Shown piece by piece: positions 20,859-31,028 of a stretch of 35,861 bases of DNA. How positions within the stretch are numbered: position 1 is the stretch's first letter; each line of letters opens with the position of its first letter. The stretch is from a virus: the IMG/VR virus record IMGVR_UViG_3300027793_000176, positions 1 to 35,861 of that record, one strand, 5' to 3'. The notes under the pieces are model-generated. The model saw only the letters and a program-made list of their open reading frames with translations, made no database searches and was not told where the DNA came from. A program made the position numbers and the translations under genes.

Positions 20859-21271
20859 TGGCTGACCGACGTGGTGGATATAGACCAACTGCTCCTCAGA
20901 ATAATCCTGCCAATGTAAATCCTCTTGGCGGAGATGGTCAGAGCGGGCGTGCTACGCAACCAGCTCGATACATTTCTGGACTTCCATATGGCGAGGGACA
21001 AGCAACTATGGAGCAACAAACTGGTGCACCGATGGCTGGACGTGCCGAGGTAGGACCTATGGAGATGCCAGTACCACTAATGGCACCATCTGCTCGCCCT
21101 GACGAGCCTATTACAGCTGGTGTTGATTTTGGTCCTGGACCAGGTTCTGAAGCCGTGATGACACCAAACCGCACGCCGAGTTTGATGGAGACTATCCGAA
21201 GCCTTATTCAGTATGACCCAACCGGAGATACGGAGCTTATTTACCGAAGACTTGTTGATGAAGGATACTGA
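20858..21271 (+). CDS. Disordered Pro/Gly-rich head-module protein
   Basis: 137 residues from ATG 20858; the overlap with the upstream stop is TGATG, so the TTG three bases earlier is unlikely. The first 100 residues are Pro/Gly/Met/Ala-rich without predicted structure (YRPTAPQNNPANVNPL). The last 35 form an ordered helix pair (PSLMETIRSLIQYDPTGDTELIYRRLVDEG). Likely an internal or connector-associated protein; function unknown. Confidence 0.65.
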   Translation: MADRRGGYRPTAPQNNPANVNPLGGDGQSGRATQPARYISGLPYGEGQATMEQQTGAPMAGRAEVGPMEMPVPLMAPSARPDEPITAGVDFGPGPGSEAVMTPNRTPSLMETIRSLIQYDPTGDTELIYRRLVDEGY

Positions 21272-24200
21272 TGACTCAGGAAATCAACTACATCGTAGCC
21301 AAGACAAGCCCAGGACTTTACGCAGCAGCAAAGCAAGCTGGACTCAATACACAGCAAAGAAATCAAATTGAGCAGTTTTCCTGGACGGTAGACAAGAATA
21401 AGCAGCTAAGTTCTAAGCCGATTGACTTGGCTCGCAGTGAGTTCAATAACCTGGATGCAGATATTCAAGAGATGCTGAAGTTCCTGTACCCAAATGCTGA
21501 GTATACCCAAGGCGCACCAACAACAAAAGACTATGCCTTTGGCGCACTCAAAACAGCCAGAGATATTGTTGCTAGTCCCATTGTTGGACTTTTCAAAGTA
21601 GCCGGTGTATGGAATCGTCTTATCAATACGCCATATCTAGTGGCGCGTCAGACAACACAAGGCGAAGGTTTTTTCAATACTAAAACTTTTACCGACGCTT
21701 GGGACGGGCGTAGGGTCTACGACAATGGCGCACTTACTGAGGCTATCAAAGTATTTGGCAAAGAAAAGGTTGAAGTAGCAAAGGGTCTGCTTGCTGGTCT
21801 TACTCCTGGCGAGATTATCTCTTCTTATGGTTCTATTGACCAAAAAATTCTTGATGCTATTTCTGAAGCATTTAGCGAAGAAGCTAGCTTCAAACAAGTA
21901 CTTGATGGTGTCAAATACGCACAGGTTTCTCCAGGGCGCGACCTAGCAAGGTCGCTAACTAAAACTAACAATCGTGCCGTTTCTTCACCGCACCTTGATT
22001 ATATTAGTGGTAGAACAAAGAACATTTCTGGTTGGGTAGATTTTGCCTATCAGCTAATGGTTGACCCGCTAAGTTATGTAACTGCTGGTTTTAGTAAAGT
22101 GCCGATTCTTGGAGCACGCCTTGCTGGCAAATATAAGGCTGGTCAACAAATTACAGATAGCATTTCTCGCTATGGTTCAGATGGTGTGCGCGAGGCGTTC
22201 AAGAAGTATCCTGAGCTGGCTAAGCACTGGAATGATGAAATTGGTCCACGAGTAAAGGATTTGGTCAATGCAGAAACAACAGCAGAAAAAGCTGTTATTA
22301 GACGCAAGATTGGTCAAGACTTCCAGGGACACAACTCCGATGAGTGGATTTCGCTCCTTGCTCGCAACAGAATATTTGATGCCGAGAGTGCTGCAAAGTA
22401 TTTTGGTGATAATCTTGATGCTGCTACTAAGCTTCTTGCTGGTCGAGTAGACGGCGTTCAGTATTTTAGAAACGGTATTGCTACCGCAAGAAACCAGCGC
22501 AGACTTGGTGCTGGGCTTGAAAGATGGGTAGATAACCTTTTCAACCCAACTCGCCCGATTGACGAGATGGAAAAATCAGGAACCGATGTCTGGGATATTC
22601 TTACCAAGGTTGGAACCGAGGGAGAACTGGTTAGCCCTGTTATCTCGGACCTTCAGCAGTTTCGCAAAACTATGTCTCGCCGTACAAAGTTGGGACAGTG
22701 GATGGCAAAGAGTCCACAAAGCCGTTCAATTCGTATTGGCGACAGAGCCATTGAGACTGCAGATAACTTTAGAGACACAGCCCGCCTAGTCCTGCCCCGC
22801 GACCTAGCCGATGTTGTTACTATCAAGTTTGTAAACTCGGAAGCAGATGAGCAGGTTGCTGTTTTGCGTAGCCTTTACTTCGCGGTTATGCAGCGATACG
22901 GCTTAGATGGTCATCCGCTTGGCAAAGAACTTATTGATAAAGAGTTAGCCAGCCACTTCGGAGATAGAGAGGGATTGGCGGTTCTTGGCGCTCTCGAAGT
23001 CAACCCAAAGTTTGCAGATGTTGTTGGCAAGGTTGGTCTAAAGCAGGAAGAAAATCTGCTTACCTATGAATCTTCTAGTATTATTCACCCATTCCAAGAA
23101 GCGCAAGCCATCTCAAACCTTGACTATCAGCTTATTTCGCAAACCGTTGCTGAGATAAAGAGCAAGAAGAGTCTTATTCAGGCTGTAAGCGGTGCAACTC
23201 AGCGTAAATTCTCGTCTGAGTTTGTAAACTTCTGGTCTGTATTTACGCTTTTCCCACGTTTGGGTATTAGGTCTGCTATTGATGAGGGCTTCTTCTTTAT
23301 GTTGACAGCCCCAGCTCGTGATGTTTTTGATGTGTTGCGACGCAAGGGTCACAGAATGGGCAAGGTTGCCACAGCAACTAGCGGTTCTAAGTCAGCAGAA
23401 GGATTTAGAGAGTCCATCAAAGGTGCGCTTGGTATTACTCGGGGTTCAGAATCTATCTCTGCTGCAGAACGTATTGCCATTCGCAAAAAACTTGCCCAAG
23501 ACAAGGGTGTTAGCGAAGAGGCAATTACTGATGTTGAGTTGTCGTTGGCAACAGCAAACCGCGCTAACCAACTCTTTCCGTCGGGATTGGACTCACAAGA
23601 TTTTGACTACCTAACACAGGCTGTTTCACATCACACCCATAGTCTTACTGGTCAGGCTGCCTCGATTACTGGTCGGTCAAGTATGTCTGCACGAAAAGAC
23701 CCAGAGATAACTGAACAAATTGTTGCTCTAAATGAATATGAATTCTTTCTCAAGCAGATTGACAATGAATCCGGCAACCCTGGAGTTGTCCTAGATGTTA
23801 GGGATATAGCCAACGCAAAGACTCTTGGAGAGCATCCAGTTGCTGCAGTTCACTTTGAGAACTGGACAAAGCGCTTCTATGGCAACCGCAAAGAGGTAAA
23901 GGGTGTTATAGATGAGGTGCCAGTTACTAGGGTATTCAACCCAGTTGAAGCATTCTTTGAGAATAACGCACTAGAAACTGCAGAAGATTTTGCCAAAGCA
24001 AGGAACGTACTGCTTCAGGCATTGGGAGTTATGCCAAATGCCCGCCTTGTAGATGAGGTTGGGGATGCTGTTGCATCGCAGATTCCTAAATATACCTATG
24101 TGGTTGACGACCCCATTGCGGTTAGAGAGTTTCTTGCGATGTCCAACCGCACTGCAGAGCTTCGGGCACGCGGGTTTAGCGACGCTGAGATTGTTCGTGA

Positions 24201-26415
24201 CCAGGTAGACCGTGTTCTTTTGGATATGTATTCCACATTTCACGGTAGCGCAACTGGCTATAACTCAAATCTATTGGCTAAGCTAAAGTCAATCCACGCC
24301 CGTATTGCTGCCGATGAGGAAGCTTCTGGTCGTAAGATTAGAAACAAGTGGGGCAAGGCAGCCCAGCAATTGAACTATGATGAGTTTGTTGATGCCACCA
24401 GTGGATTCCGTCCCGCTGCTGGCAAAATGTATTCGACGCTCAATATTGATGACCTCAATAATTTTGAGAATGCCTTTAGCCGTCTTGGCAATAGTATGTT
24501 TGAGATTATGGACCGCCAGGTTACTGGTATGTTCCGCCAACCAGCTGTTGCTGTTTCATATCTACGCCTGCGCAAGAACTATGCCAAGCTTGAGAAAGAG
24601 CAAATTGATAAGCAAGTTGCCATTGAGTTGGATATAAAAGCACGCAAGGGTGCCAATGTATCTAACCCAATAGTCAGGCAAGAGATTATAGATGATGTAA
24701 CTGAGGTAGTAAATCGCAGGTTTACCGAGATTGCACTACAGCAGGCAGCAGATACAGTTCTAAAGTTTGCCGATAATCCAAACATTCGAAGCAACTTTGC
24801 TCTGTCGGCACGTAACGTGGGGCGTTTCTATCGAGCTACTGAAGACTTTTGGCGCCGTATCTACCGTCTAAGAAACGTTACTCCACGTGCTCTGTATAGG
24901 CTCAGGCTTATTCACGTAGGTATGGATGCCAGTGGAGACGTCTATGAGGACGCAAATGGTGAGCCATATGTAATGATGCCTATGGATGACATCATCTTCA
25001 AGACTGTTGAGTCGGTTACTCGCGGACTTGGGGCTGGAGAAGGTGCATTCAAGCAACCATTGTTCAATGATTTTACATTCAAGTTGAGACTAGCTAACCC
25101 ATCCTTTAGCCCTGATTCTGGTTTGCCAACATTGTCTGGTCCTATATCTGCACTTGGTATTGTAACTATGAAGGCTTTATTGGGTCAGACTGGTTCTCCT
25201 GGACTAAAGAAGCTTGGAGAAGAAATAGACAACTATGCTCTCGGCAGCATTGGTGAGGGTATGGATGTGGTTCGAGCTATCGTTCCACTCTCCCTGCAAC
25301 GGCTTTATGCCATTATGCCAATCAATGAAAAGTCTCGGCAAGAGAGCACGGCTGCTATGCAAGCCATTGCTTACAATGCTTCACAGGGTAGATTCATCAA
25401 TCCCAATATGTCGGAGCAGGAGAAGTACGATTACCTCAAGAACATCCGCGTATCTGCTCACAATATTATGGTTATGCGTTCCGTGCTGGGTCTTATCTCT
25501 CCAGTTACAGCCAGTACTCAGGAAAGCAAGCAAGTTCCAGAGTATCTAAAAGAGGTTGGTATAACCGGTCTACGTTCTGAGTTCTACGACATCTTGAATG
25601 GAATTATGAAGAAGTATGGTGGGGATGTCCAAGACCCATACGACCTGGCTGTTGCTACCTTCATAGCCAAGAATCCAAACAAGCTTATCTATACGGTTTC
25701 CCGCGATGACCGCAATACCAATGTGGTTATTCAGAAAACCTCTGCTATGAAAGACTGGTACATCCAGAACGAAAACCTAGTCAAGACATTTGGCGAGGCA
25801 GCATTTATCTTTGCTCCGCATACTGGTGATTTTGATGCTGGTGCATACACCTTCCTTGAGGCAGCGGACTATATTCAGAACAAGAGTCTTGAGAAGTATT
25901 ATCAGGACATTCTTGTAGCCCGTGATAAGCAGGCTTACTTTGATATTGAACGCGACCAGCGAGAAAAGCTTAGCCAGACTGCCAGCATTACAGCCCGCAA
26001 GCTCATCATAGATGAGGCTACCGCTAAGCGTAATAGTCTAAAGCTATCCAATCCATTGCTCGGTCCAGCCCTTGTCGGTGGTGGAAACGAGATTGCTTCT
26101 GAAGAAAATATGTTCAGGTCTTTAGAAGAGATGATTGTCAACCCAGATGTAAAGATGCCAGAGGCTACTCGGTCTAAGTTGATTGTTCTTTCCAACCAGG
26201 TTCGGTCTTTTATTGACCTAGCTAATGACCCAGAAGCTAGGTCTGTTAGTAACTTCACCCAGCTCAAGCGCGAGCGAAGAGAACAGGTTGAGGCTTTGAT
26301 TGCTCAGTTCATTGAAGGAGATTTGATTTTGAAGGAAGCTAACCGCGCTATCTTTAGGTCAATACTCAATTACTATTCTCGTGATACATACACGGTATTT
26401 AGGAAAGGATTCTAA
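21271..26415 (+). CDS. Giant virion-associated protein (1714 residues), possible ejection protein
   Basis: The longest gene in the window, between portal and capsid. It is almost entirely alpha-helical, with several amphipathic stretches (ALKTARDIVASPIVGLFKVAGVWNRL near residue 90; SALGIVTMKALLGQ near 1310). I find no polymerase, protease or lysozyme motif, nor a tape-measure-like heptad array. Large helical proteins at this place are often internal virion proteins that leave with the DNA and build the trans-envelope channel in short-tailed phages. Start and stop each overlap or abut the neighbours by one to four bases. The role is inference. Confidence 0.65.
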   Translation: MTQEINYIVAKTSPGLYAAAKQAGLNTQQRNQIEQFSWTVDKNKQLSSKPIDLARSEFNNLDADIQEMLKFLYPNAEYTQGAPTTKDYAFGALKTARDIVASPIVGLFKVAGVWNRLINTPYLVARQTTQGEGFFNTKTFTDAWDGRRVYDNGALTEAIKVFGKEKVEVAKGLLAGLTPGEIISSYGSIDQKILDAISEAFSEEASFKQVLDGVKYAQVSPGRDLARSLTKTNNRAVSSPHLDYISGRTKNISGWVDFAYQLMVDPLSYVTAGFSKVPILGARLAGKYKAGQQITDSISRYGSDGVREAFKKYPELAKHWNDEIGPRVKDLVNAETTAEKAVIRRKIGQDFQGHNSDEWISLLARNRIFDAESAAKYFGDNLDAATKLLAGRVDGVQYFRNGIATARNQRRLGAGLERWVDNLFNPTRPIDEMEKSGTDVWDILTKVGTEGELVSPVISDLQQFRKTMSRRTKLGQWMAKSPQSRSIRIGDRAIETADNFRDTARLVLPRDLADVVTIKFVNSEADEQVAVLRSLYFAVMQRYGLDGHPLGKELIDKELASHFGDREGLAVLGALEVNPKFADVVGKVGLKQEENLLTYESSSIIHPFQEAQAISNLDYQLISQTVAEIKSKKSLIQAVSGATQRKFSSEFVNFWSVFTLFPRLGIRSAIDEGFFFMLTAPARDVFDVLRRKGHRMGKVATATSGSKSAEGFRESIKGALGITRGSESISAAERIAIRKKLAQDKGVSEEAITDVELSLATANRANQLFPSGLDSQDFDYLTQAVSHHTHSLTGQAASITGRSSMSARKDPEITEQIVALNEYEFFLKQIDNESGNPGVVLDVRDIANAKTLGEHPVAAVHFENWTKRFYGNRKEVKGVIDEVPVTRVFNPVEAFFENNALETAEDFAKARNVLLQALGVMPNARLVDEVGDAVASQIPKYTYVVDDPIAVREFLAMSNRTAELRARGFSDAEIVRDQVDRVLLDMYSTFHGSATGYNSNLLAKLKSIHARIAADEEASGRKIRNKWGKAAQQLNYDEFVDATSGFRPAAGKMYSTLNIDDLNNFENAFSRLGNSMFEIMDRQVTGMFRQPAVAVSYLRLRKNYAKLEKEQIDKQVAIELDIKARKGANVSNPIVRQEIIDDVTEVVNRRFTEIALQQAADTVLKFADNPNIRSNFALSARNVGRFYRATEDFWRRIYRLRNVTPRALYRLRLIHVGMDASGDVYEDANGEPYVMMPMDDIIFKTVESVTRGLGAGEGAFKQPLFNDFTFKLRLANPSFSPDSGLPTLSGPISALGIVTMKALLGQTGSPGLKKLGEEIDNYALGSIGEGMDVVRAIVPLSLQRLYAIMPINEKSRQESTAAMQAIAYNASQGRFINPNMSEQEKYDYLKNIRVSAHNIMVMRSVLGLISPVTASTQESKQVPEYLKEVGITGLRSEFYDILNGIMKKYGGDVQDPYDLAVATFIAKNPNKLIYTVSRDDRNTNVVIQKTSAMKDWYIQNENLVKTFGEAAFIFAPHTGDFDAGAYTFLEAADYIQNKSLEKYYQDILVARDKQAYFDIERDQREKLSQTASITARKLIIDEATAKRNSLKLSNPLLGPALVGGGNEIASEENMFRSLEEMIVNPDVKMPEATRSKLIVLSNQVRSFIDLANDPEARSVSNFTQLKRERREQVEALIAQFIEGDLILKEANRAIFRSILNYYSRDTYTVFRKGF

Positions 26416-27866
26416 TGGCAAAAAAATCAAGACCCCTAAATACTAGCACCGGAAGTGTTCTAAATATTGGAGTCAACCCAGAGCTTAGGGGTTATCCGCT
26501 TGGTGCTATAACGACTGTATACGATAATACTACCAAACAACTTATTGGTTATATGAAAGATGATTCTTTTTTTCCAATGGGTGCTTATGCAGAAAAAGAA
26601 CAATCAATAGAAAAGACTTCAGAAAAAGATGTTGCAGCATCAAAAAGGGGACCAGCATCTCTTGCTACAAGTCCACTGGCACTTGAGTTTGATAAATATA
26701 AACTTCAGGTTACAACCGACCCAGATGCGGGAACTACTTATGTAGCTGGTGTTTTAGCTGGAACAGAAGAGTCGAAAGAACACTTTATCTATGTTGGCGC
26801 AAACAATAAAGTAAATATTAGCCCCAACTTTGATGTAATTAGAAATGCTATTATCAAAGATGCAACAACTCAGCCTGGTGGGCTTGATGCTTTGATGAGT
26901 TCAATGTATTCAGCTGGTCTTATTAGCAAAGATACATTTGACAGAAAAGACTTTTCTTCTCCAGACTTCAATAAGAATCTGCAGTATGCAATTAGAAATT
27001 ACAGCATTGACGCTATTGACGATATTGCATTCAACAATGCCCAGAAGATAGACCCGTTCCTGAAGTATCTTTCTGGCGGTGGCAAGAAGTCTATGGCTGG
27101 TACTACCAGAACTACCACCGAAAGCTATGTAACCAAGCGTGCAGATGCAGCCGATGATGCTGATAGATTCTTTATGCAATACCTTGGGCGTGGTGCTACA
27201 AAGGATGAAGAAGATGCTTACTATAACGCTCTTCGTGAGTTGGAACGTTCGAACATTGCCTCTCGAACTGCAACCTATGATGCCGAAGGAAACTTGGTTA
27301 GCAATGTAAATACTGGCGAATTGGTTACAGATTTAGATAAGACACTTTTGCTTGGCAAAGTTGCCGGTAAGGCAATCAAGGGCAGCAAGGTAGATAAGTT
27401 GCTTGAAGCAGGCGGTCAGGCTGCCGGAGATATACAGCAGATTATGAGTCTTGCAAACCAATACGGTTTGATTATGACGCAAGAAGACGCTATGGATTAT
27501 GTGTCTACCAATCTGCGCAAGGGCAAGAATATTGAGCAGACAAAAAACAAACTTATCAAGTTATCGCAAGCAAAGTATCAGAATATTGCAAACCTCATTG
27601 ACGACGATGTATCAGTCAAGGATATTGCTTCGCAATATGTCTATGATATGTCTCAGGTTCTTGAGCTAAATCCTCAGAGTATCAATGTCAATGACCCAAT
27701 GATTCAGTCTGCGTTGCTCAATAATAACAACAAGGGAACTATGTCTATTACAGAGTTCAACACAATGCTTCGCAAAGACCCACGCTGGGGTAACACTACT
27801 AACGCTAAGAATACTGCTGCTCAATATGCTCTTGAAGTTCTTACCTCATTTGGATTGGTGTCATAG
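26415..27866 (+). CDS. Structural protein, unknown (483 residues)
   Basis: Follows the giant protein with a one-base overlap (TAATG). The N-terminus is basic (AKKSRPLNTSTGS), a beta-like section follows (VYDNTTKQLIGYMKDD), and from about residue 190 it is helical with repeated Asp/Lys/Ala patterns. A segment (YVTKRADAADDADRFFMQYLGRG) resembles none I know. Codon usage and coupling match its neighbours. Likely an internal or ejected virion protein. Confidence 0.6.
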   Translation: MAKKSRPLNTSTGSVLNIGVNPELRGYPLGAITTVYDNTTKQLIGYMKDDSFFPMGAYAEKEQSIEKTSEKDVAASKRGPASLATSPLALEFDKYKLQVTTDPDAGTTYVAGVLAGTEESKEHFIYVGANNKVNISPNFDVIRNAIIKDATTQPGGLDALMSSMYSAGLISKDTFDRKDFSSPDFNKNLQYAIRNYSIDAIDDIAFNNAQKIDPFLKYLSGGGKKSMAGTTRTTTESYVTKRADAADDADRFFMQYLGRGATKDEEDAYYNALRELERSNIASRTATYDAEGNLVSNVNTGELVTDLDKTLLLGKVAGKAIKGSKVDKLLEAGGQAAGDIQQIMSLANQYGLIMTQEDAMDYVSTNLRKGKNIEQTKNKLIKLSQAKYQNIANLIDDDVSVKDIASQYVYDMSQVLELNPQSINVNDPMIQSALLNNNNKGTMSITEFNTMLRKDPRWGNTTNAKNTAAQYALEVLTSFGLVS

Positions 27867-29149
27867 TGGCAAAGAAAAAAGTAGAAGCAGTAACTAAAAA
27901 GACCGGCAGGCAGGCTCCTGCTCTAAACCCAACAAATCCAAATGATGCTATGACCTTGCGGTATCAAGCCATACAAAAGGCTGTTGAGGCTGGCAAGCAG
28001 GTTGCACCTAGAGTTAGCGTTCCATCTGGAATGACTCAGGCTCAGGCAGAGTCCATTGAGTTGGGTAAAAATCTTGATGCAGCCCGTTATGCTGCAAGAG
28101 TTCCTGGGACTACAGACAGAGATATATTTGGACCTGGCGGAATTGTTAGCACCGCAACTGGCGTAACTACCGGTGCTGGTGGTAGCCCAGGAGTAGGACT
28201 TGGCGGAATAACTAATTCATACACAGCAGAAGATTTTACTCCAGATGGTCAATTCAAGGACAAAAAGCCTGGACCATCCGGAGAAATGAAAGATGCTTTT
28301 GCAATGCTCAAGGATTTGTTTATGCAGTATGACCTTGAGGAGTTGCTACCTGCTATCAATGAGTTGATGGTATCTGGAGTTGGTCCGGCAGCAGCAACGC
28401 TTGCGCTCAAGACTGACCCTAAGTACAACAAAGATGCTGCTGGCAACGCCATTGGCTATGCCAGAAGGTTTGCCGGAAATGAACTGCGTCGCAAGCAAGG
28501 GCTAAATGTTCTATCTGAAGCCGAGTATCTTGCATTGGAAAATAGCTATTCAGAAACCCTTACTGCTTATGGACTTGTTGATTATTTTGGTCCAAAGGGT
28601 AAAGAGCGTACACAGAGAATGGCAGAAGTAATCGGCGCCAACATCTCTGCCGTTGAGTTCAACGATAGGGTCAACACTTCCTATAGCAGAGTAATCAATA
28701 CAGACAAGGCAACAAGAGATTCGTTCAAGTTGTTGTACGGGATTACAGATTCTGACCTTACTCGCTACTTCCTTGACCCGAAGAATAATGTCAACGTGCT
28801 CAAGGAGAAGGTTACTACCGCAGAAATCTATGGCTCTGCCGTGGCACAAGGATTGGCTGGCAGCCTAGAGATTTCTACAGAACTAGCCAAGCTTGGCGTA
28901 GACAAGCAGTTAGCTCGACAGGGTTATTCCGTCATAGCGGAGGTGTTGCCAGAGGCAACGAAGCTCAGCCAAATCTATGAAGAACTACCTGCATATACAC
29001 AGCAGACCGCAGAAGCCGAAGTCTTCCAAGGACTTGCCTCTGCACAGCGCACACGGCAGCGTTTAGTCCAGAGAGAAACCGCAGAATTTAGCGGAGAGTC
29101 TGGACTTAGTACTTCCGCATTAGACCGCCAAGTAGGCGGACGAATCTAG
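27866..29149 (+). CDS. Structural protein, unknown (427 residues)
   Basis: GTG start overlapping the upstream TAG. Basic N-terminus (AKKKVEAVTKKTGRQAPA), then helices, a Gly/Thr-rich linker (TATGVTTGAGGSPGVGLGGI near residue 95), and a long helical C-terminal half including LLPAINELMVSGVGPAAATLALKT. The final 35 residues (LVQRETAEFSGESGLSTSALDRQ) are polar. Another virion protein of the block between portal and scaffold; unknown function, possibly a partner of the giant protein. Confidence 0.6.
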   Translation: MAKKKVEAVTKKTGRQAPALNPTNPNDAMTLRYQAIQKAVEAGKQVAPRVSVPSGMTQAQAESIELGKNLDAARYAARVPGTTDRDIFGPGGIVSTATGVTTGAGGSPGVGLGGITNSYTAEDFTPDGQFKDKKPGPSGEMKDAFAMLKDLFMQYDLEELLPAINELMVSGVGPAAATLALKTDPKYNKDAAGNAIGYARRFAGNELRRKQGLNVLSEAEYLALENSYSETLTAYGLVDYFGPKGKERTQRMAEVIGANISAVEFNDRVNTSYSRVINTDKATRDSFKLLYGITDSDLTRYFLDPKNNVNVLKEKVTTAEIYGSAVAQGLAGSLEISTELAKLGVDKQLARQGYSVIAEVLPEATKLSQIYEELPAYTQQTAEAEVFQGLASAQRTRQRLVQRETAEFSGESGLSTSALDRQVGGRI

Positions 29150-29268
29150 ATTCCTGACGTGGACCGACCAGCCCCACGCAGCGTATAAGACTGGGAGCAA
29201 GAGCCAGCCTACCTACCCCTGAGTAGAACTGTGGCTTGCGACAACTACAAACAGAAAGGGTGGTTGCT
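29150..29268 (+). other. Intergenic gap before the scaffold gene
   Basis: 119 bases without an ORF. It contains CGTGG/CCACG arms (around 29158-29179) and TATAAG at 29184-29189, a possible -10 with no good -35. A weak internal promoter for scaffold and capsid is possible. The ribosome site AAAGGGTGG precedes ATG 29269. Confidence 0.35.
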
Positions 29269-29739
29269 ATGAGCAACAACTACTGGGATGAAGACGAAGA
29301 CGACCTAGATACACCGGAACAGCAATTGTCTGACAACGACTTAGTAAAGAAGTTGCGTAAGGCAAAGCGTGCTGATGAAAAGCGTATCAAGGAACTTAGC
29401 GAACAACTTGATGGATTCCTCAAGGAGAAGCGCGAAAGAACCGTCACTGAAGTCCTAGCAAAAAAGGGAGTAAACGCTAAGGCTGCACGCCTTATCCTCA
29501 AAGATGTAGACGATGCCACTGAGGAGTCTATTGACTCTTGGCTCCGTGATAACGGAGATTTGATTGGCTATAGCCCACAAACTGAGGTACAAGAAAAGCA
29601 GCAAGACCTGGCTGCATTACGTCAACAGGATGTAATTGCTCAGGGTGGTATTACTCCAGACAAAGCCGTAGACCTTGAAACTCGTATGGCAAATGCGGGT
29701 TCAATGGACGAGCTAATTAGCTTGCTACGCAATTCCTAA
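29269..29739 (+). CDS. Capsid scaffolding-like protein
   Basis: 156 residues from ATG 29269. It is acidic and helical: an acidic head (DEDEDDLDTPEQQLSD), a charged coiled coil (LVKKLRKAKRADEKRIKELSEQLDGFLKEKRE), a small folded domain, and a Gln-rich tail. Size, charge and the place directly before the capsid gene are those of scaffolding proteins, which guide procapsid assembly and then leave. There is no protease gene nearby, so removal would be by release rather than cleavage. Confidence 0.78.
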   Translation: MSNNYWDEDEDDLDTPEQQLSDNDLVKKLRKAKRADEKRIKELSEQLDGFLKEKRERTVTEVLAKKGVNAKAARLILKDVDDATEESIDSWLRDNGDLIGYSPQTEVQEKQQDLAALRQQDVIAQGGITPDKAVDLETRMANAGSMDELISLLRNS

Positions 29740-29770
29740 TCGTTCATAGTCACTTGGAGGTGACAACTCA

Positions 29771-30967
29771 ATGGCATATACCGATACATCGTCCGGCTCG
29801 CTGGGCGGTACCGTTGGTGGTGCTGGTCTAGTTCAGAAGGCGTATGACCGCCTTCTCGAGTTCGCTCTCCGTTCAGAACCACTTATTCGTTCTGTTGCAG
29901 ATAAGCGCCCAGCCCGTCAAGCTTTCCCAGGTTCAACCGTAGTGCTTCAGCGCTATGTTGACCTCGCTCAGGCTACAACGCCTCTTACTGAGACAACTGA
30001 CCCAGATGCAGTTGCTCTCTCAACCCCGACCTCCGTTACCATCACTCTTCAGGAGTATGGCAATCCGGTCCTCGTAACCCGTGCACTCGAGCTTTTCTCG
30101 CTCGCTGATGTTGACCCAGCAATTGCAAATATCGTTGCATACAACCTTGCTGACTCAATCGACGCAGTTGCGATGACCACGCTTGGTGGCGGAACAAACG
30201 TCCTCTATGGTGGCAACGCAACCGCAACTGCAAACGTTGACGCTTCTGACACCATTGACTCTGCAGATATTCGTCGTGCAGTTGCTAAGCTCCGTGCCAA
30301 CAAGGCTAAGGCTCGTCGTGGGTCTTACTACTGGTGCGGTATTCACCCAGAGGTCTCACACGACCTCCGTGCTGAGTCCGGCAACCTTGGATGGAACTTC
30401 GTCCACGCACAGAGCAACCCAGCTGTTGATAACATCTGGGCTGGCGAGATTGGCGACTACGAGGGTGCATTCTTCGTTGAGTCCCCACGTCTCTTCAATG
30501 CAAAGGTCGGCGCTGACCAGACCCCACTTGCAACCACCGCTGTCACCGTTGCTGGTACTTCCGGAGGCTTCACCGTTGGTGTTGCTTCTTCGGCAGTCAT
30601 CGCAACTCGTGCTGAGGTTGGCGACAAGATTACTGCAACCGGTATGGGAACTGGCGCGAAGATTACTTCGATTGCTACTTCCGGTAACAACGTTATCTTC
30701 ACCGTTGACGTTGCTAACACCACTGCGGTAGCAACAACCGCTGCTGTTCAGGTTACTCCAGTAACCCGCGTCTTCGACACCATCCTCTGCGGACAGCAGG
30801 CGATGGCAGAAGCCGTTGCTGAAGAGCCACACATCGTTATCGGTAATGTCACCGATAAGTTGATGCGTTTCCGTCCAATCGGATGGTATGGCGTTCTCGG
30901 CTTTGCCCGTTATCGTGAGGAAGCACTCTTCCGCATCGAGACTGGTTCTTCAATCGCTGCTCTCTAG
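29771..30967 (+). CDS. Major capsid protein, N4-gp56/HK97-fold family, with inserted domain
   Basis: 398 residues. The segment LLEFALRSEPLIRSVADKRPARQAFPGSTVVLQRYVDLA (about 28-66) and the late FDTILCGQQAMAEAVAEEP...RFRPIGWYGVLGFARYREEALFRIE are typical of the N4-gp56 family. A Thr/Val/Ala/Gly-rich beta segment at about residues 253-330 (30527-30760) interrupts the fold between LFNAKVGADQ and VTRVFDT, and looks like an inserted Ig-like domain on the outer face. Strong SD GGAGGTGACAACTCA. The gene is more GC-rich and codon-optimised than its neighbours, as expected for the most abundant protein. Confidence 0.88.
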   Translation: MAYTDTSSGSLGGTVGGAGLVQKAYDRLLEFALRSEPLIRSVADKRPARQAFPGSTVVLQRYVDLAQATTPLTETTDPDAVALSTPTSVTITLQEYGNPVLVTRALELFSLADVDPAIANIVAYNLADSIDAVAMTTLGGGTNVLYGGNATATANVDASDTIDSADIRRAVAKLRANKAKARRGSYYWCGIHPEVSHDLRAESGNLGWNFVHAQSNPAVDNIWAGEIGDYEGAFFVESPRLFNAKVGADQTPLATTAVTVAGTSGGFTVGVASSAVIATRAEVGDKITATGMGTGAKITSIATSGNNVIFTVDVANTTAVATTAAVQVTPVTRVFDTILCGQQAMAEAVAEEPHIVIGNVTDKLMRFRPIGWYGVLGFARYREEALFRIETGSSIAAL

Positions 30968-31028
30968 TTGATTGACTGACGGGCTGGGGCAACCCAGCCT
31001 GTTGGTAAGTTCACTAGAAAGGACTGAG

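Noticed and set aside
21271-26415. Giant protein as an N4-type virion RNA polymerase
   Set aside because: The capsid family made this attractive, but I see no R...K...YG-type motif B or the catalytic aspartate motifs in a plausible order.
30183-30832. Long ORFs on both strands inside the capsid gene
   Set aside because: Shadows caused by biased codon use of the capsid gene; compositions are Leu/Ser/Thr- or Cys/Ser-rich without structure.
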